Positions 18,046 through 26,245 of a stretch of 64,000 bases of DNA are shown in pieces. Source of the stretch: JAATGA01 sp047605605 (GTDB lineage: Bacteria; Pseudomonadota; Alphaproteobacteria; Rhodobacterales; Rhodobacteraceae); the NCBI GenBank assembly GCA_047605605.1, contig JASGFG010000002.1, positions 33,727 to 97,726 of the forward strand. The letters run 5' to 3'. The translations under genes and the position numbers were made by a program. Under the pieces are notes generated by a model that did not search any database, was not told the origin of the DNA, and saw only the letters and a list, made by a program, of their open reading frames with translations. Each line of letters starts with the position of its first letter. The stretch's first letter is position 1.

Positions 18046-18768
18046 ATGCCCAACCCGACTGCCGCAATCCTGCTGATCGGCGACGAGCTTCTGTCCGGCC
18101 GCACGCGGGATTCCAACCTGCACTTTCTGGCGCAGGAGCTGACGAAGCACGGCATCGACCTGCGCGAGGCGCGGCTGGTGGGCGATGACCACGCCGCCAT
18201 CGTCGCCGCGCTGAATGCGCTGCGCGGGGGGGCGGATCACGTCTTTACCAGCGGCGGCATCGGCCCGACGCATGACGACATCACCGCAGATGCGGTCGCG
18301 GCCGCCTTTGGCGTGGCGATCACCCATCGGGCGGATGCGATGGCCCTGCTGGGCGCGCATTACGAACGTCGCGGGATCGAATTCAACGCGGCCCGCCAGC
18401 GCATGGCCCGCATCCCGGACGGGGCCACGCTGATCGACAATCCGGTGTCGATCGCCCCCGGTTTCACCCTGGGCAATGTGCATGTGATGGCGGGCGTGCC
18501 GAACATCTTCGAGGCGATGGTGGCCTCGGTCCTGCCGACGATCACCGGGGGCGCGCCGCTGATGTCGCAGTCCTTTCGGGTGAACCGGGGCGAGGGCGAG
18601 ATCGCGGCCCCCTTCGCGGCACTGGCCGCGGAATACCCCGACCTGACCATGGGGTCCTATCCTTTCATCCAGAACGGCGCGCATGGCACCAATCTGGTGA
18701 TCCGCGGCACCGATGCGGGGCGGGTGTCGGCCGCCATGGCGCGGCTGGCCGGAATGTTCGCGGAATGA
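18046..18768 (+). CDS. molybdopterin-binding (CinA N-terminal/MoCF-like) protein
   Basis: The 240-residue protein has the MoaB/Mog-type fold seen at the N terminus of CinA. Motifs are LLIGDELLSGRTRDSN and FTSGGIGPTHDDIT, both in the pterin-binding site of that family. The C-terminal CinA amidase domain is absent, so this is the short form common in alphaproteobacteria. AAGGAGG before the ATG at 18046 fixes the start. The stop overlaps the ATG of the GNAT gene (ATGA). The exact reaction is not established. Confidence 0.87.
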   Translation: MPNPTAAILLIGDELLSGRTRDSNLHFLAQELTKHGIDLREARLVGDDHAAIVAALNALRGGADHVFTSGGIGPTHDDITADAVAAAFGVAITHRADAMALLGAHYERRGIEFNAARQRMARIPDGATLIDNPVSIAPGFTLGNVHVMAGVPNIFEAMVASVLPTITGGAPLMSQSFRVNRGEGEIAAPFAALAAEYPDLTMGSYPFIQNGAHGTNLVIRGTDAGRVSAAMARLAGMFAE

Positions 18769-19475
18769 CGCCCGAACTGCTGGCCTGGGTGATGGAGGAG
18801 ACATGGCCCCCGGCCGCGCGCCACGCCGCCGGCCCCTTCATCCTCCGCGACGGACGGGGCGGCGGCAAGCGCGTCTCGGCCGCGACGGCCGACGCCAACT
18901 GGACCGGGGCCGACCTTGCCCCGGCCGAGGCCGCGATGCGCGATCTGGGCCAGCCGCCGCTGTTCCTGATCCGCGCGGGGGACGAGGCGCTGGATGCCGC
19001 GCTGGCGGCGGGGGGCTATGCGGTGGTGGATCCGGTGGTCGCCTATGCCGCGCCGGTCGCCCGCCTGGCCGATCCACCGCCCGCCCTGTCGGCCTTTCCC
19101 CATTGGCCCCCCTTGGCCGCGACGGCGGCGATCTGGACCGAAGGCGGCATCGGCCCCGCCCGGCTGGCGGTGATGGACCGGGTTGCGGGGGCAAGGACCG
19201 CGATTCTGGCCCGGCTGGACGACCGCTGTGCCGGGGCGGGGTTCGTTGCCATATCGGGCGAGACGGCCATGATCCACGCGCTGGAGGTTGCGCCCGCCTT
19301 TCGGCGCAGGGGCGCGGCGCGCCATATCTTGCGGGCGGCGGCCTGCTGGGCGCAGGATAACGGGGCTGCAACCTTTTCGCTGGTCGTCACCAGCGCGAAT
19401 GCGCCGGCCCTCGCGCTCTATGCTTCCCTGGGGATGGAAGTTGTGGGACAGTATCACTATCGGCAAAAAGCCTGA
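18765..19475 (+). CDS. GNAT-family N-acetyltransferase
   Basis: The 236-residue protein has its GNAT core in the C-terminal half. MIHALEVAPAFRRRGAARHI carries the acetyl-CoA pyrophosphate loop (R-R-x-G-A). Further on come FSLVVTSANAPALALYASLG and MEVVGQYHYR, the usual last strands. The N-terminal half resembles a second, degenerate acetyltransferase-like domain. The acceptor is unknown. It is coupled to the preceding gene through an ATGA overlap. Confidence 0.85.
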   Translation: MTPELLAWVMEETWPPAARHAAGPFILRDGRGGGKRVSAATADANWTGADLAPAEAAMRDLGQPPLFLIRAGDEALDAALAAGGYAVVDPVVAYAAPVARLADPPPALSAFPHWPPLAATAAIWTEGGIGPARLAVMDRVAGARTAILARLDDRCAGAGFVAISGETAMIHALEVAPAFRRRGAARHILRAAACWAQDNGAATFSLVVTSANAPALALYASLGMEVVGQYHYRQKA

Positions 19476-19489
19476 AAAGGGCCGGGCAG

Positions 19490-20470
19490 GTGAAGGATTT
19501 GGCAGGATCGGCTTGCGCGAGAGGCGCCTTTGTCGCCTGCGCGGTTGCGCTGGCGGCGGTGCCCTCCCATGCCCTGACGCTGGAATTTCCCGGAAAAGCC
19601 ACGCAGACCGGAAACCGGACCGAGGCGCTGACCTCTTACCGCGTGCCGGTCGGCGGATGGGATGGCCGGACGATTCCGACCCGGCTGGCCGAGGGGCCGC
19701 TTGACCAGACCGCCTGGCGCATCGACACGACCGGCCAGACGACGCTGCAACTGCTGCTGCCGCTGCGCGAACAGTTGCGGCGTGACGGATTCCAGCCGAT
19801 CTATGAATGCGAGGCGGCGGTCTGCGGCGGTTTCGACTTTCGCTATGGCACCGATGTGCTGCCCGAACCCGAAATGCATGTGGATCTGGGCGATTTCCGC
19901 TATGTTGCCCTGCGGCGGGATGGCACCGCAGGGCCGGAATATGCCAGCCTGATCGTCAGCCGCGCGGCGGATCAGGGCTTTGTGCAACTGACGCGGATCG
20001 GAGCCTTTGCCGAACCCGCGCCGCAGCTGGCGCTGTCCACCAAGACCCCCGCGCCCCGGGGCGATACCCAGCCCGGCGCCGCCGCTGCCCCGCAGGATCT
20101 GGCCGCCACGCTGGCCGCCGAAGGCGCGGTCGCGCTGGACGATCTGGTCTTTCCGGTCGGTGCCTCGACGCTGGAGCAGGCGGATTATGCCTCGCTGGCG
20201 GAACTGGCCGACTGGCTTCGGGCGGATGCGACGCGCAGGGTGGCGCTGGTCGGGCATACCGATGCCTCGGGCAGTCTGGATGCCAACAAGGCGCTGTCGC
20301 TGAAACGGGCGGAATCGGTGCGCCAGACGCTGATCGCGCGCAACGGCGTGCCGGCGGCGCAATTGGTGGCGCAGGGCGTGGGCTATCTGGCGCCGCGTGA
20401 CACCAACCAGACCGAAGAGGGCCGCGAACGCAATCGCAGGGTCGAGGCGATGCTGATCGCCGCACCCTGA
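19490..20470 (+). CDS. OmpA-family outer membrane/periplasmic protein
   Basis: The 326-residue protein begins at a GTG and has an N-terminal signal segment ending near SHA. The C-terminal domain (about residues 215-326) is the peptidoglycan-binding OmpA fold, with LADWLRADATRRVALVGHTDASG and the ERNRRVEAML motif. The middle 180 residues have no recognised domain but include a pair of cysteines (YECEAAVCGGFDF). It probably anchors the envelope to peptidoglycan. It lies 14 bases after the GNAT gene. Confidence 0.87.
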   Translation: MKDLAGSACARGAFVACAVALAAVPSHALTLEFPGKATQTGNRTEALTSYRVPVGGWDGRTIPTRLAEGPLDQTAWRIDTTGQTTLQLLLPLREQLRRDGFQPIYECEAAVCGGFDFRYGTDVLPEPEMHVDLGDFRYVALRRDGTAGPEYASLIVSRAADQGFVQLTRIGAFAEPAPQLALSTKTPAPRGDTQPGAAAAPQDLAATLAAEGAVALDDLVFPVGASTLEQADYASLAELADWLRADATRRVALVGHTDASGSLDANKALSLKRAESVRQTLIARNGVPAAQLVAQGVGYLAPRDTNQTEEGRERNRRVEAMLIAAP

Positions 20471-20495
20471 CCAGACGCGCGTCCCTGCGGCGGGA

Positions 20496-21401
20496 TCACC
20501 AGTTGTCGGGGCCTTTGTCCATGTAGCGGCGGGCCAGAAAGTCGATGAAGGCCCGGACCTTCGGCTGGGTGAACCGGCCGGGCGGATAGACGGCATAGAT
20601 GCCCAGCACCTCGACCGGCAGGCCGGTGATCGCCTCTTCGATCATGCCCTTGCGCATCGCATCGGCATAAAGGAACGAGGGCAGATAGGCGATGCCAAGC
20701 CCGGCGATCGCCGCGTTCAGCAGGCTTTGCCCGTCGTTCACCGTCAGCCAGCCGTTCGACCGCACCTGCCGCTTTTCGCCCGAGGGCGCCGTGACCTTCC
20801 AGACGTTGCCGTTGGCTTGGTTGGAATAATGCAGCAGCTTGTGCTCGTTCAGATCGTCGATCTTCAGCGGGCGGCCGTATTTCTGGAAATAGGCCGGGGC
20901 ACCGATCATCCGCTTTGTCGTTTCGGTCAGCTTGCGGGCACGCAGAGACGAATCCTCCAGTTCGCCCACGCGGATCGCCATGTCGAACCCCTCGGAGATC
21001 AGTTCGACATAACGGTTGTTCAGCACCATGTTGACGGTGATGTCGGGATATTCCAGCAGGAAATCCCCCAGGATCGGCGACAGCAGGTTCACCCCGAAAT
21101 CCGTCGCCACCGAAATCCGCAGCAACCCCGAAGGGGCCGACTGCATCGACGTGACCAGCGCATCCGCCTCGCCCGCGTCATTCAGGACGCGGCGGGCGCG
21201 GTCGTAATAGGCCAGCCCGATCTCGGTGGGGCTGACGCGCCGGGTCGTGCGGTTCAGAAGGCGGGCCCCCAGCCGCGCCTCCAGCGCCGAAACGTGTTTG
21301 GAGACCGCCGATTTGGAGATTCCCATCTTCTTCGCCGCGTCGGTGAACCCCCCCTGGTCCACAACGGTGGCGAAAGCTTCCATCTCGGTCAAACGGTCCA
21401 T
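20496..21401 (-). CDS. LysR-family transcriptional regulator
   Basis: The 301-residue protein has the N-terminal winged helix-turn-helix typical of LysR regulators: MEAFATVVDQGGFTDAAKKM, then ISKSAVSKHVSALEARLG. A substrate-binding co-inducer domain follows. The subgroup resembles CrgA/AaeR-like regulators. The start MDRLTEM at 21401 is the standard position; longer frames are rejected. It is divergent from a 50-residue ORF, and paired direct repeats lie just upstream (21419-21460), consistent with autoregulation. Confidence 0.93.
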   Translation of the reverse strand: MDRLTEMEAFATVVDQGGFTDAAKKMGISKSAVSKHVSALEARLGARLLNRTTRRVSPTEIGLAYYDRARRVLNDAGEADALVTSMQSAPSGLLRISVATDFGVNLLSPILGDFLLEYPDITVNMVLNNRYVELISEGFDMAIRVGELEDSSLRARKLTETTKRMIGAPAYFQKYGRPLKIDDLNEHKLLHYSNQANGNVWKVTAPSGEKRQVRSNGWLTVNDGQSLLNAAIAGLGIAYLPSFLYADAMRKGMIEEAITGLPVEVLGIYAVYPPGRFTQPKVRAFIDFLARRYMDKGPDNW

Positions 21402-21418
21402 TGTATTCCCCAGGCAGC

Positions 21419-21460
21419 AAATCGGGCAGTTCGGAATGTATTGACGCCTAAATCGGGCAG
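21419..21460. promoter_or_regulatory. paired direct repeats upstream of the LysR gene
   Basis: The 11-mer AAATCGGGCAG occurs at 21419-21429 and again at 21450-21460, spaced 31 bases, about three helical turns. It starts 18 bases before the LysR ATG. An operator for that regulator is the simplest reading; no consensus supports it. Confidence 0.4.
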
Positions 21461-21636
21461 GATCGGGGCACCGCCGCGACCCTTCCGCGGTATTCCTGCG
21501 GATGTTGGCGACAAAACACAACCCAGGGGAGAGATGGCCGTTTCTGCATTGCAGCATGGTCATAGCGCGGTTGCGGCATTGTCGGTTACATCCCCCGCAC
21601 CAGCCGACTATCTCGGGCTCATCAAGGAGCGAAAAG

Positions 21637-21789
21637 ATGCAAGAACCCCGCCACCCCCTCCAACCCGAGGCGCTGCGCACCATCGAGCAGGCCGTGGCCT
21701 ATTTCACCCCCGCGCGGACGGCACCGACAAAGCCGCAGCCCGATCTTACGCCGCTGGAACAGATGTTCGCCTATTACGACGCCGCCTGA
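21637..21789 (+). CDS. 50-residue hypothetical protein
   Basis: The short frame is preceded by AAGGAG at a good distance, which favours real translation. The product starts MQEPRHPLQPEAL and ends PLEQMFAYYDAA, with a predicted helix (RTIEQAVAYF) near the middle. I do not recognise the family. It is divergent from the LysR gene, whose target it could be. The frame extends upstream to 21502, but only the ATG at 21637 has a ribosome-binding site. Confidence 0.62.
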   Translation: MQEPRHPLQPEALRTIEQAVAYFTPARTAPTKPQPDLTPLEQMFAYYDAA

Positions 21790-22167
21790 TCAGCCCACGG
21801 CGGTTTCCACGCAGTGACGGCGGAAGGCGCGTTTCAGCATATCCAGTTCCGCCCGCAGCAGGTCGATTTCGGCGCGCAGGTCGTCTTCGGCGGCGACGCC
21901 GGTGATCATGGTGAAATGCGCCAGCTTTGCGCCCGTCGCCACTTCGTGGATCAGAAAGGTCTGGACGCCTTCGCTCAGCACCTCGGCCGGAATCGGAACC
22001 CGCACCGCCCAGGCGTCGCGCCGGTCTGGCAAGGGCGTCACGCTTACGCCTGCAACAGGCTGCTCCAGCAGCGTCACGGCCAGTTCGGGCGCGGTCGACG
22101 GCCCGGTCAGCACCCCTTCCCATATCCCGGCACGGATACAGGTTCGCGTCAGGACAGGTTCGGCCAT
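21790..22167 (-). CDS. hypothetical protein, 125 residues
   Basis: The protein has no recognisable motif. It reads as a compact beta-rich fold (VRVPIPAEVLSEGVQTFLIHE, then FTMITGV) followed by an acidic helix (DDLRAEIDLLRAELDMLKRAF) with heptad spacing that could form a coiled coil. It starts 11 bases after the stop of the DUF6478-like gene and is probably cotranscribed with it. It abuts the convergent 50-residue ORF without a gap. Confidence 0.7.
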   Translation of the reverse strand: MAEPVLTRTCIRAGIWEGVLTGPSTAPELAVTLLEQPVAGVSVTPLPDRRDAWAVRVPIPAEVLSEGVQTFLIHEVATGAKLAHFTMITGVAAEDDLRAEIDLLRAELDMLKRAFRRHCVETAVG

Positions 22168-22178
22168 CGCGCCCCCCT

Positions 22179-22952
22179 TCAAAGTTCGGCGCGCGGGCGG
22201 CGGCTGACCGTCACGTCGCGCAGGATGATCTGGTTCATCTCCGGCCCCTCGAAGATCAGGTCGATCCACAGCTTTTCGACCCGCTTTTCATTCATCCGCG
22301 TATAGGCAAGGTCGAATTCGACCACCGCCTCCTCGCCCGTGACGGGAATTTCGCGCACCACCTGTTCGACGTTCGGGCCGTGCTTGATGTTCAGCCGGGC
22401 AAAGATTTCCAGCGGCTTTTCCATCTCGACAATCAGGTCCAGCCGGACGATATGCTTTTGCCGCAGGCCCTGCGCTGCTTCGGGGGGCAGGTCAAAGACC
22501 AGCGACAGGAACGTTCCGTCAAAGCGGAACACATCCATGCGAAAGCCGAAGGGCGCGACATCCGCGGCGCGGGTATTGCGGATCTGGCGAAAGGTCAGTT
22601 CGCTTCGGCGGCAGTCGTGAAAGATCGTGGCGCCGTCGCAGACCTGGGTCTTGACCGCAACCGCAGCCTGACCGGGAACCGGGATCTGCCCCTTCCACAG
22701 ATCGGGACGCCAGGCCCAGTCGGTGCCCAGCGGTTTCTTCATCGCATTCGAGCCGATCAGCGGCAAGCCAAGCCGGTATTCCGCCGTATGGACAACGCGC
22801 CCCACCTGACGCTGCAACGCACGGGCGCGGCTGCGGAAATCGCGCAGGGCATCCAAATCGGCGCGTTCGGCGGCATCGGCCATCTGGCCAAGGCGGCGCA
22901 GGGTGCGCCGGAACAGCAGCCGATCGAACAGCGTCTCACCCTTTTGCGCCAT
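22179..22952 (-). CDS. DUF6478-like hypothetical protein
   Basis: The 257-residue protein resembles a conserved family of Rhodobacteraceae annotated only as a domain of unknown function; that name is from memory. It has an N-terminal basic helical region (RRTLRRLGQMADAAERADL) and a C-terminal strand-rich part ending IDLIFEGPEMNQIILRDVTV. No signal peptide is evident, so it is probably cytoplasmic. It forms a pair with the 125-residue gene downstream. Confidence 0.72.
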   Translation of the reverse strand: MAQKGETLFDRLLFRRTLRRLGQMADAAERADLDALRDFRSRARALQRQVGRVVHTAEYRLGLPLIGSNAMKKPLGTDWAWRPDLWKGQIPVPGQAAVAVKTQVCDGATIFHDCRRSELTFRQIRNTRAADVAPFGFRMDVFRFDGTFLSLVFDLPPEAAQGLRQKHIVRLDLIVEMEKPLEIFARLNIKHGPNVEQVVREIPVTGEEAVVEFDLAYTRMNEKRVEKLWIDLIFEGPEMNQIILRDVTVSRRPRAEL

Positions 22953-23036
22953 GGTTCCCTGCGTCCCGAAACCGCATCTTGCCCCTGCGAAACGCATCCC
23001 CCATCGGCCGGCAAGAGTAAAGCCTTTCCGAATGGA

Positions 23037-23612
23037 TCACCCTTGCGGTGGATTGGCCTTGCGCACCGAACGGACGACCTGCTGAACCAGCCCGCGCCCC
23101 GCCTCGGGCGCAAGCCGCTGGCCGGGGGCCGCGGTGGCGGAAACCGTCACCAGCCGCCCCTTCACCCCCGTGACCGCCCGCCAGTAGTCGCCGACGCGCC
23201 GATCCGACAGGTAAAGGTAGAAGCCCTCGCTGGAATCGCTGGCACGAAGGATTTTCACATCACCCGGCCGGCCCGACCGCGCCAGCATCCCCCGCCCCTT
23301 TTCCGAGGTGAAGAACGCCGCAAGCGCCTTTCCCCCGCCCCGCAGGACCGAGGCCGAACCCGCCGTGCCGACGGAAACCGAAATGATCGCCGGATCGGGC
23401 GCCGAAACCGACGAGCAGCGCCCCATCAGCACCACCGCCGCATCCCGCCCCTCGCGGCTGGCCGAACGGTCGATGCAATAGCCATCGGGAAGCCCGACCG
23501 CGACCACGCCGCCCAGAACCGGGGCCGTGCGGTCGGCGGCGGCGGGCTGCGTTCCGGCCAAAAGCGCCAGCACGATCCACCGCAGCGATCCCCTCAGACG
23601 CAAGTTGCGCAA
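23037..23612 (-). CDS. secreted hypothetical protein with TTG start
   Basis: I chose the TTG at 23612 because GGAGG lies six bases before it. The product then begins RNLRLRGSLR, followed by the hydrophobic WIVLALLAG and a cleavage-like site PAAA-D, a textbook signal peptide. The mature part (about 165 residues) contains cysteines in YCIDRSA and MGRCSS and ends in a basic helix. No family is recognised. It is the gene after cardiolipin synthase, separated by 76 bases. A longer start at 23720 is possible but gives no signal. Confidence 0.6.
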   Translation of the reverse strand: MRNLRLRGSLRWIVLALLAGTQPAAADRTAPVLGGVVAVGLPDGYCIDRSASREGRDAAVVLMGRCSSVSAPDPAIISVSVGTAGSASVLRGGGKALAAFFTSEKGRGMLARSGRPGDVKILRASDSSEGFYLYLSDRRVGDYWRAVTGVKGRLVTVSATAAPGQRLAPEAGRGLVQQVVRSVRKANPPQG

Positions 23613-23688
23613 TTGCCCCCTCCCCCGCAGGTTTACGAAAGCGGGATAAACCCCGCACGAAGGGCGGGCAAGCCACGGCAGCGCAAAC

Positions 23689-25128
23689 TCACAGCAGCGG
23701 GCCGGCCAGCGCCATGGCATTGTTGCGGATGCGCCGGATCACCGACCAGCGCCGCACCTCGTCCAGCGAGACGGGGCGCGCGCGGGCCAGATAACTGTCC
23801 TGCCGCGCATCCAGTTCGGCCGTGACGCCTGGCGAATGGATCAGCAGGTTGTTTTCATAGTTCAGGTCGAAACTGCGTCGGTCCAGATTGGCCGACCCGA
23901 TCATCGCCAGATCGCCGTCGACCGTCAGGATCTTGGCGTGCAGAAGGCCGCCCCGGAACAGGTGCAGGCGCACCCCGCTGCGCAGCAGGGAATAGTAATA
24001 CCCCTCGCTGGCGGCGGCGACGATGCGGCTGTCGTTGCGCTCCGGCAGGATCAGCGTGGTGATCACCCCCCGGCGTGCGGCGGCGCAGATCGCCTCGTGC
24101 AATGCCGCATCGGGCAGGAAATAGGGCGTGGTGATCGTCACCCGCGCCTTGGCGGCGTAAAACAGCGCCGTCAGCGTCTCGGCCATGCCGCTGGTCGACT
24201 GGTCGGGACCGGAGGCCACGACCTGCCCGGTAAAGCCGCCCGGCAGCGGCGGGGGCGCGGCTTCCAGCAGGCTGCTCAGATCCTCGCGCCCGTGCAGCAT
24301 CCAGTCGCGCAGGAACACCGCCTGGAACTGGCGCACCACCGGCCCCTCGATCCGCATCAGCACATCGACCCAGGGCGCGAATTTCGGCTTGATCGCAAAG
24401 GCCGCATCGGCGCAGTTGCGGCTGCCCGCCCAGGTGGTGCGGTTGTCCACCACCACGATCTTGCGGTGGTTGCGCAGGTCCAGCCGCTTGTAAAGCGCCT
24501 CGACCAGCGGGTTGCCGACCGGCAGGGCGATGGCCAGCCGCACCCCCGCCGCGCGCATCCGCGCCCAGAGGGGCGAGCGGGTCAGCCGGCGCGAGCCCAC
24601 ATCGTCGACCAGCACCCGGCAGGCGACGCCGCGCCGCGCGGCCTCGATCACCGCCTCGGCCATCCGGGTGCCGGACGTATCGGGCAGCCAGATGTAGAAC
24701 AGCACATGCACCGTGCTGCGCGCGCGGCCGATATGGGCCACCATGTCGTCGATGGCGCTGTCATCCTCGGGCAGCAGGGTGGCGCGGTTGCCGCCCACCG
24801 GGTCCATGCCGCTGGTGGCATGGCCCATGGCAAAGGCCGGGATCGCCTGAACAGGGATCTCGGGCGGGCTGTCCCCGGCGCCCCATGCGGCCAGGAGGCG
24901 TCGTTCAACCTCTCGCGCGTGCTGGCGGTCGGTGCGGCGCACCCGCACCTCGCCGAACAGCAGATAGGCGATGACGCCGGCCACCGGCACAAGGCCCACC
25001 ACCATCACCCAGGCCAGCCGCACCGAAGGCAGCATCATGTCGCGCAAGAGCACCCGCCAGATCACCACGCCGGTGATGATATAATGGGTGGCAAACAGCA
25101 GAATGGTGTGAAGGTCGCGGTCCAGCAT
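23689..25128 (-). CDS. cls: cardiolipin synthase (phospholipase D type)
   Basis: The 479-residue membrane enzyme joins two phosphatidylglycerol molecules to give cardiolipin. Two transmembrane helices at the N terminus (residues 5-60) are followed by two phospholipase D motifs: NHRKIVVVD and LHAKILTVDGDLAMIGSANLD. Both HxK(x)4D signatures are complete. The ATG at 25128 is used; a TTG three codons earlier is possible. The start has no strong ribosome-binding site. The rpsU terminator separates it from that gene. Confidence 0.93.
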   Translation of the reverse strand: MLDRDLHTILLFATHYIITGVVIWRVLLRDMMLPSVRLAWVMVVGLVPVAGVIAYLLFGEVRVRRTDRQHAREVERRLLAAWGAGDSPPEIPVQAIPAFAMGHATSGMDPVGGNRATLLPEDDSAIDDMVAHIGRARSTVHVLFYIWLPDTSGTRMAEAVIEAARRGVACRVLVDDVGSRRLTRSPLWARMRAAGVRLAIALPVGNPLVEALYKRLDLRNHRKIVVVDNRTTWAGSRNCADAAFAIKPKFAPWVDVLMRIEGPVVRQFQAVFLRDWMLHGREDLSSLLEAAPPPLPGGFTGQVVASGPDQSTSGMAETLTALFYAAKARVTITTPYFLPDAALHEAICAAARRGVITTLILPERNDSRIVAAASEGYYYSLLRSGVRLHLFRGGLLHAKILTVDGDLAMIGSANLDRRSFDLNYENNLLIHSPGVTAELDARQDSYLARARPVSLDEVRRWSVIRRIRNNAMALAGPLL

Positions 25129-25171
25129 CGTGCCCAACGCTGGCAGATGCGCGCAGGTCCGTCCAGCAACG

Positions 25172-25200
25172 AAAAACCCCCGGCCTCGCGGACGGGGGTT
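25172..25200 (-). terminator. terminator after rpsU
   Basis: On the minus strand AACCCCCG (25193-25200) pairs with CGGGGGTT (25175-25182) and is followed by TTTCGTT. It lies about 40 bases after the rpsU stop and separates it from cls. Confidence 0.85.
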
Positions 25201-25241
25201 GATCGGATGGGCGTCGCCGCCCCAGTGCCGGAAAGAACGCC

Positions 25242-25448
25242 TTAGAGGGCGCCTTCGCGTTGCGCCTTCTTGCGCGCGAGTTTGCGCGCACGGCGGACCG
25301 CTTCGGCCTGCTCGCGTGCTTTCTTGACGGAGGGTTTCTCGAAATGCTGCTTGAGCTTCATTTCCCGAAACACGCCTTCACGCTGAAGTTTTTTCTTCAG
25401 GGCACGGAGCGCCTGTTCGACGTTATTGTCACGAACGCTGACCTGCAT
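25242..25448 (-). CDS. rpsU: 30S ribosomal protein S21
   Basis: The 68-residue basic protein starts [20 protein letters not shown] and has a long lysine/arginine-rich C terminus ([15 protein letters not shown]). That is the alphaproteobacterial S21 form. It joins the 30S subunit near the 3' end of 16S rRNA and assists initiation. It is divergent from the COQ9 gene. A good promoter (TGGACA, 17 bases, TATGCG) lies upstream and a terminator follows. Confidence 0.97.
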   Translation of the reverse strand: MQVSVRDNNVEQALRALKKKLQREGVFREMKLKQHFEKPSVKKAREQAEAVRRARKLARKKAQREGAL

Positions 25449-25501
25449 GTGGTTGTCACCACCTTCCTAAGCTAGAGTTGCACTGATGTGCAGGCCCGCG
25501 G

Positions 25502-25530
25502 CGCATAGCAAAACCGCGGCCCCCTGTCCA
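25502..25530 (-). promoter_or_regulatory. sigma70-type promoter of rpsU
   Basis: Read on the minus strand, TGGACA (25525-25530) is separated by exactly 17 bases from TATGCG (25502-25507). The -35 box differs from consensus at one position. It sits 54 bases upstream of the rpsU ATG. Confidence 0.55.
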
Positions 25531-25551
25531 GTTTCGTGAAGGAGAACGGCC

Positions 25552-26235
25552 ATGGAACGCGAAAACGGCACCGAACGGGCGGCGGAACGGCTGCTGGAGG
25601 CGGCGCTGCCCCACGTTGCCTTCGACGGCTGGTCCGAGGCGACCTTTCGCGCCGCCGTGGCCGATTCGGGCGTGGCCGAGGCGCTGGCCCGCGCGCTGTA
25701 TCCGCGCGGCGGCATCGACCTGGCGCTGGCCTGGCACCGGCAGGGGGACAGGCGCATGGCCGACATCCTGGCCCAGACCCCGCCCGAAGGGCGCATCCGC
25801 GACCGCATCGCCCATGCGGTGATGACGCGCCTGCGGCTGGCCGACCGCGAGGCCGTGCGGCGCGGATCGGCGCTGATGGCCCTGCCGCAGCACGCGGGCG
25901 ACGGGGCGGCGGCCATCTGGGGCACGGCAGATGCGATCTGGCGCGCGCTTGGCGATACGTCCGGCGACGTGAACTGGTATTCCAAACGCGCCACGCTGTC
26001 CGCCGTCTATGGCGCGACGGTGCTGTTCTGGCTGGGCGACGACAGCGCCGATGCGACGGCGACACAGGATTTCCTGGATCGCCGCCTGGGCGAGGTGATG
26101 CAGGTCGAAAAGCTGAAGGCCGCGGTCCGCGACAATCCGGTGGCCCGGCGCCTGCTTGCGGTGCCTTTCAAACTCATGTCCCATATCCGCGCCCCTGCCC
26201 CGGAAACCGACCTGCCGGGCCGCACCAGCCGCTGA
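25552..26235 (+). CDS. COQ9-family protein (ubiquinone biosynthesis)
   Basis: The 227-residue protein belongs to the COQ9 family, lipid-binding proteins that present quinone intermediates to hydroxylases in ubiquinone synthesis. A TetR-like N-terminal helical part (AAERLLEAALPHVAFDGWSEATF) leads to the family's conserved DVNWYSKRATLSAVYGATVLFWL. AAGGAG precedes the ATG. The position divergent from rpsU is, to my knowledge, common in Rhodobacteraceae. It is 10 bases from a quinone oxidoreductase gene. Confidence 0.9.
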   Translation: MERENGTERAAERLLEAALPHVAFDGWSEATFRAAVADSGVAEALARALYPRGGIDLALAWHRQGDRRMADILAQTPPEGRIRDRIAHAVMTRLRLADREAVRRGSALMALPQHAGDGAAAIWGTADAIWRALGDTSGDVNWYSKRATLSAVYGATVLFWLGDDSADATATQDFLDRRLGEVMQVEKLKAAVRDNPVARRLLAVPFKLMSHIRAPAPETDLPGRTSR

Positions 26236-26245
26236 GGAAATCCCG

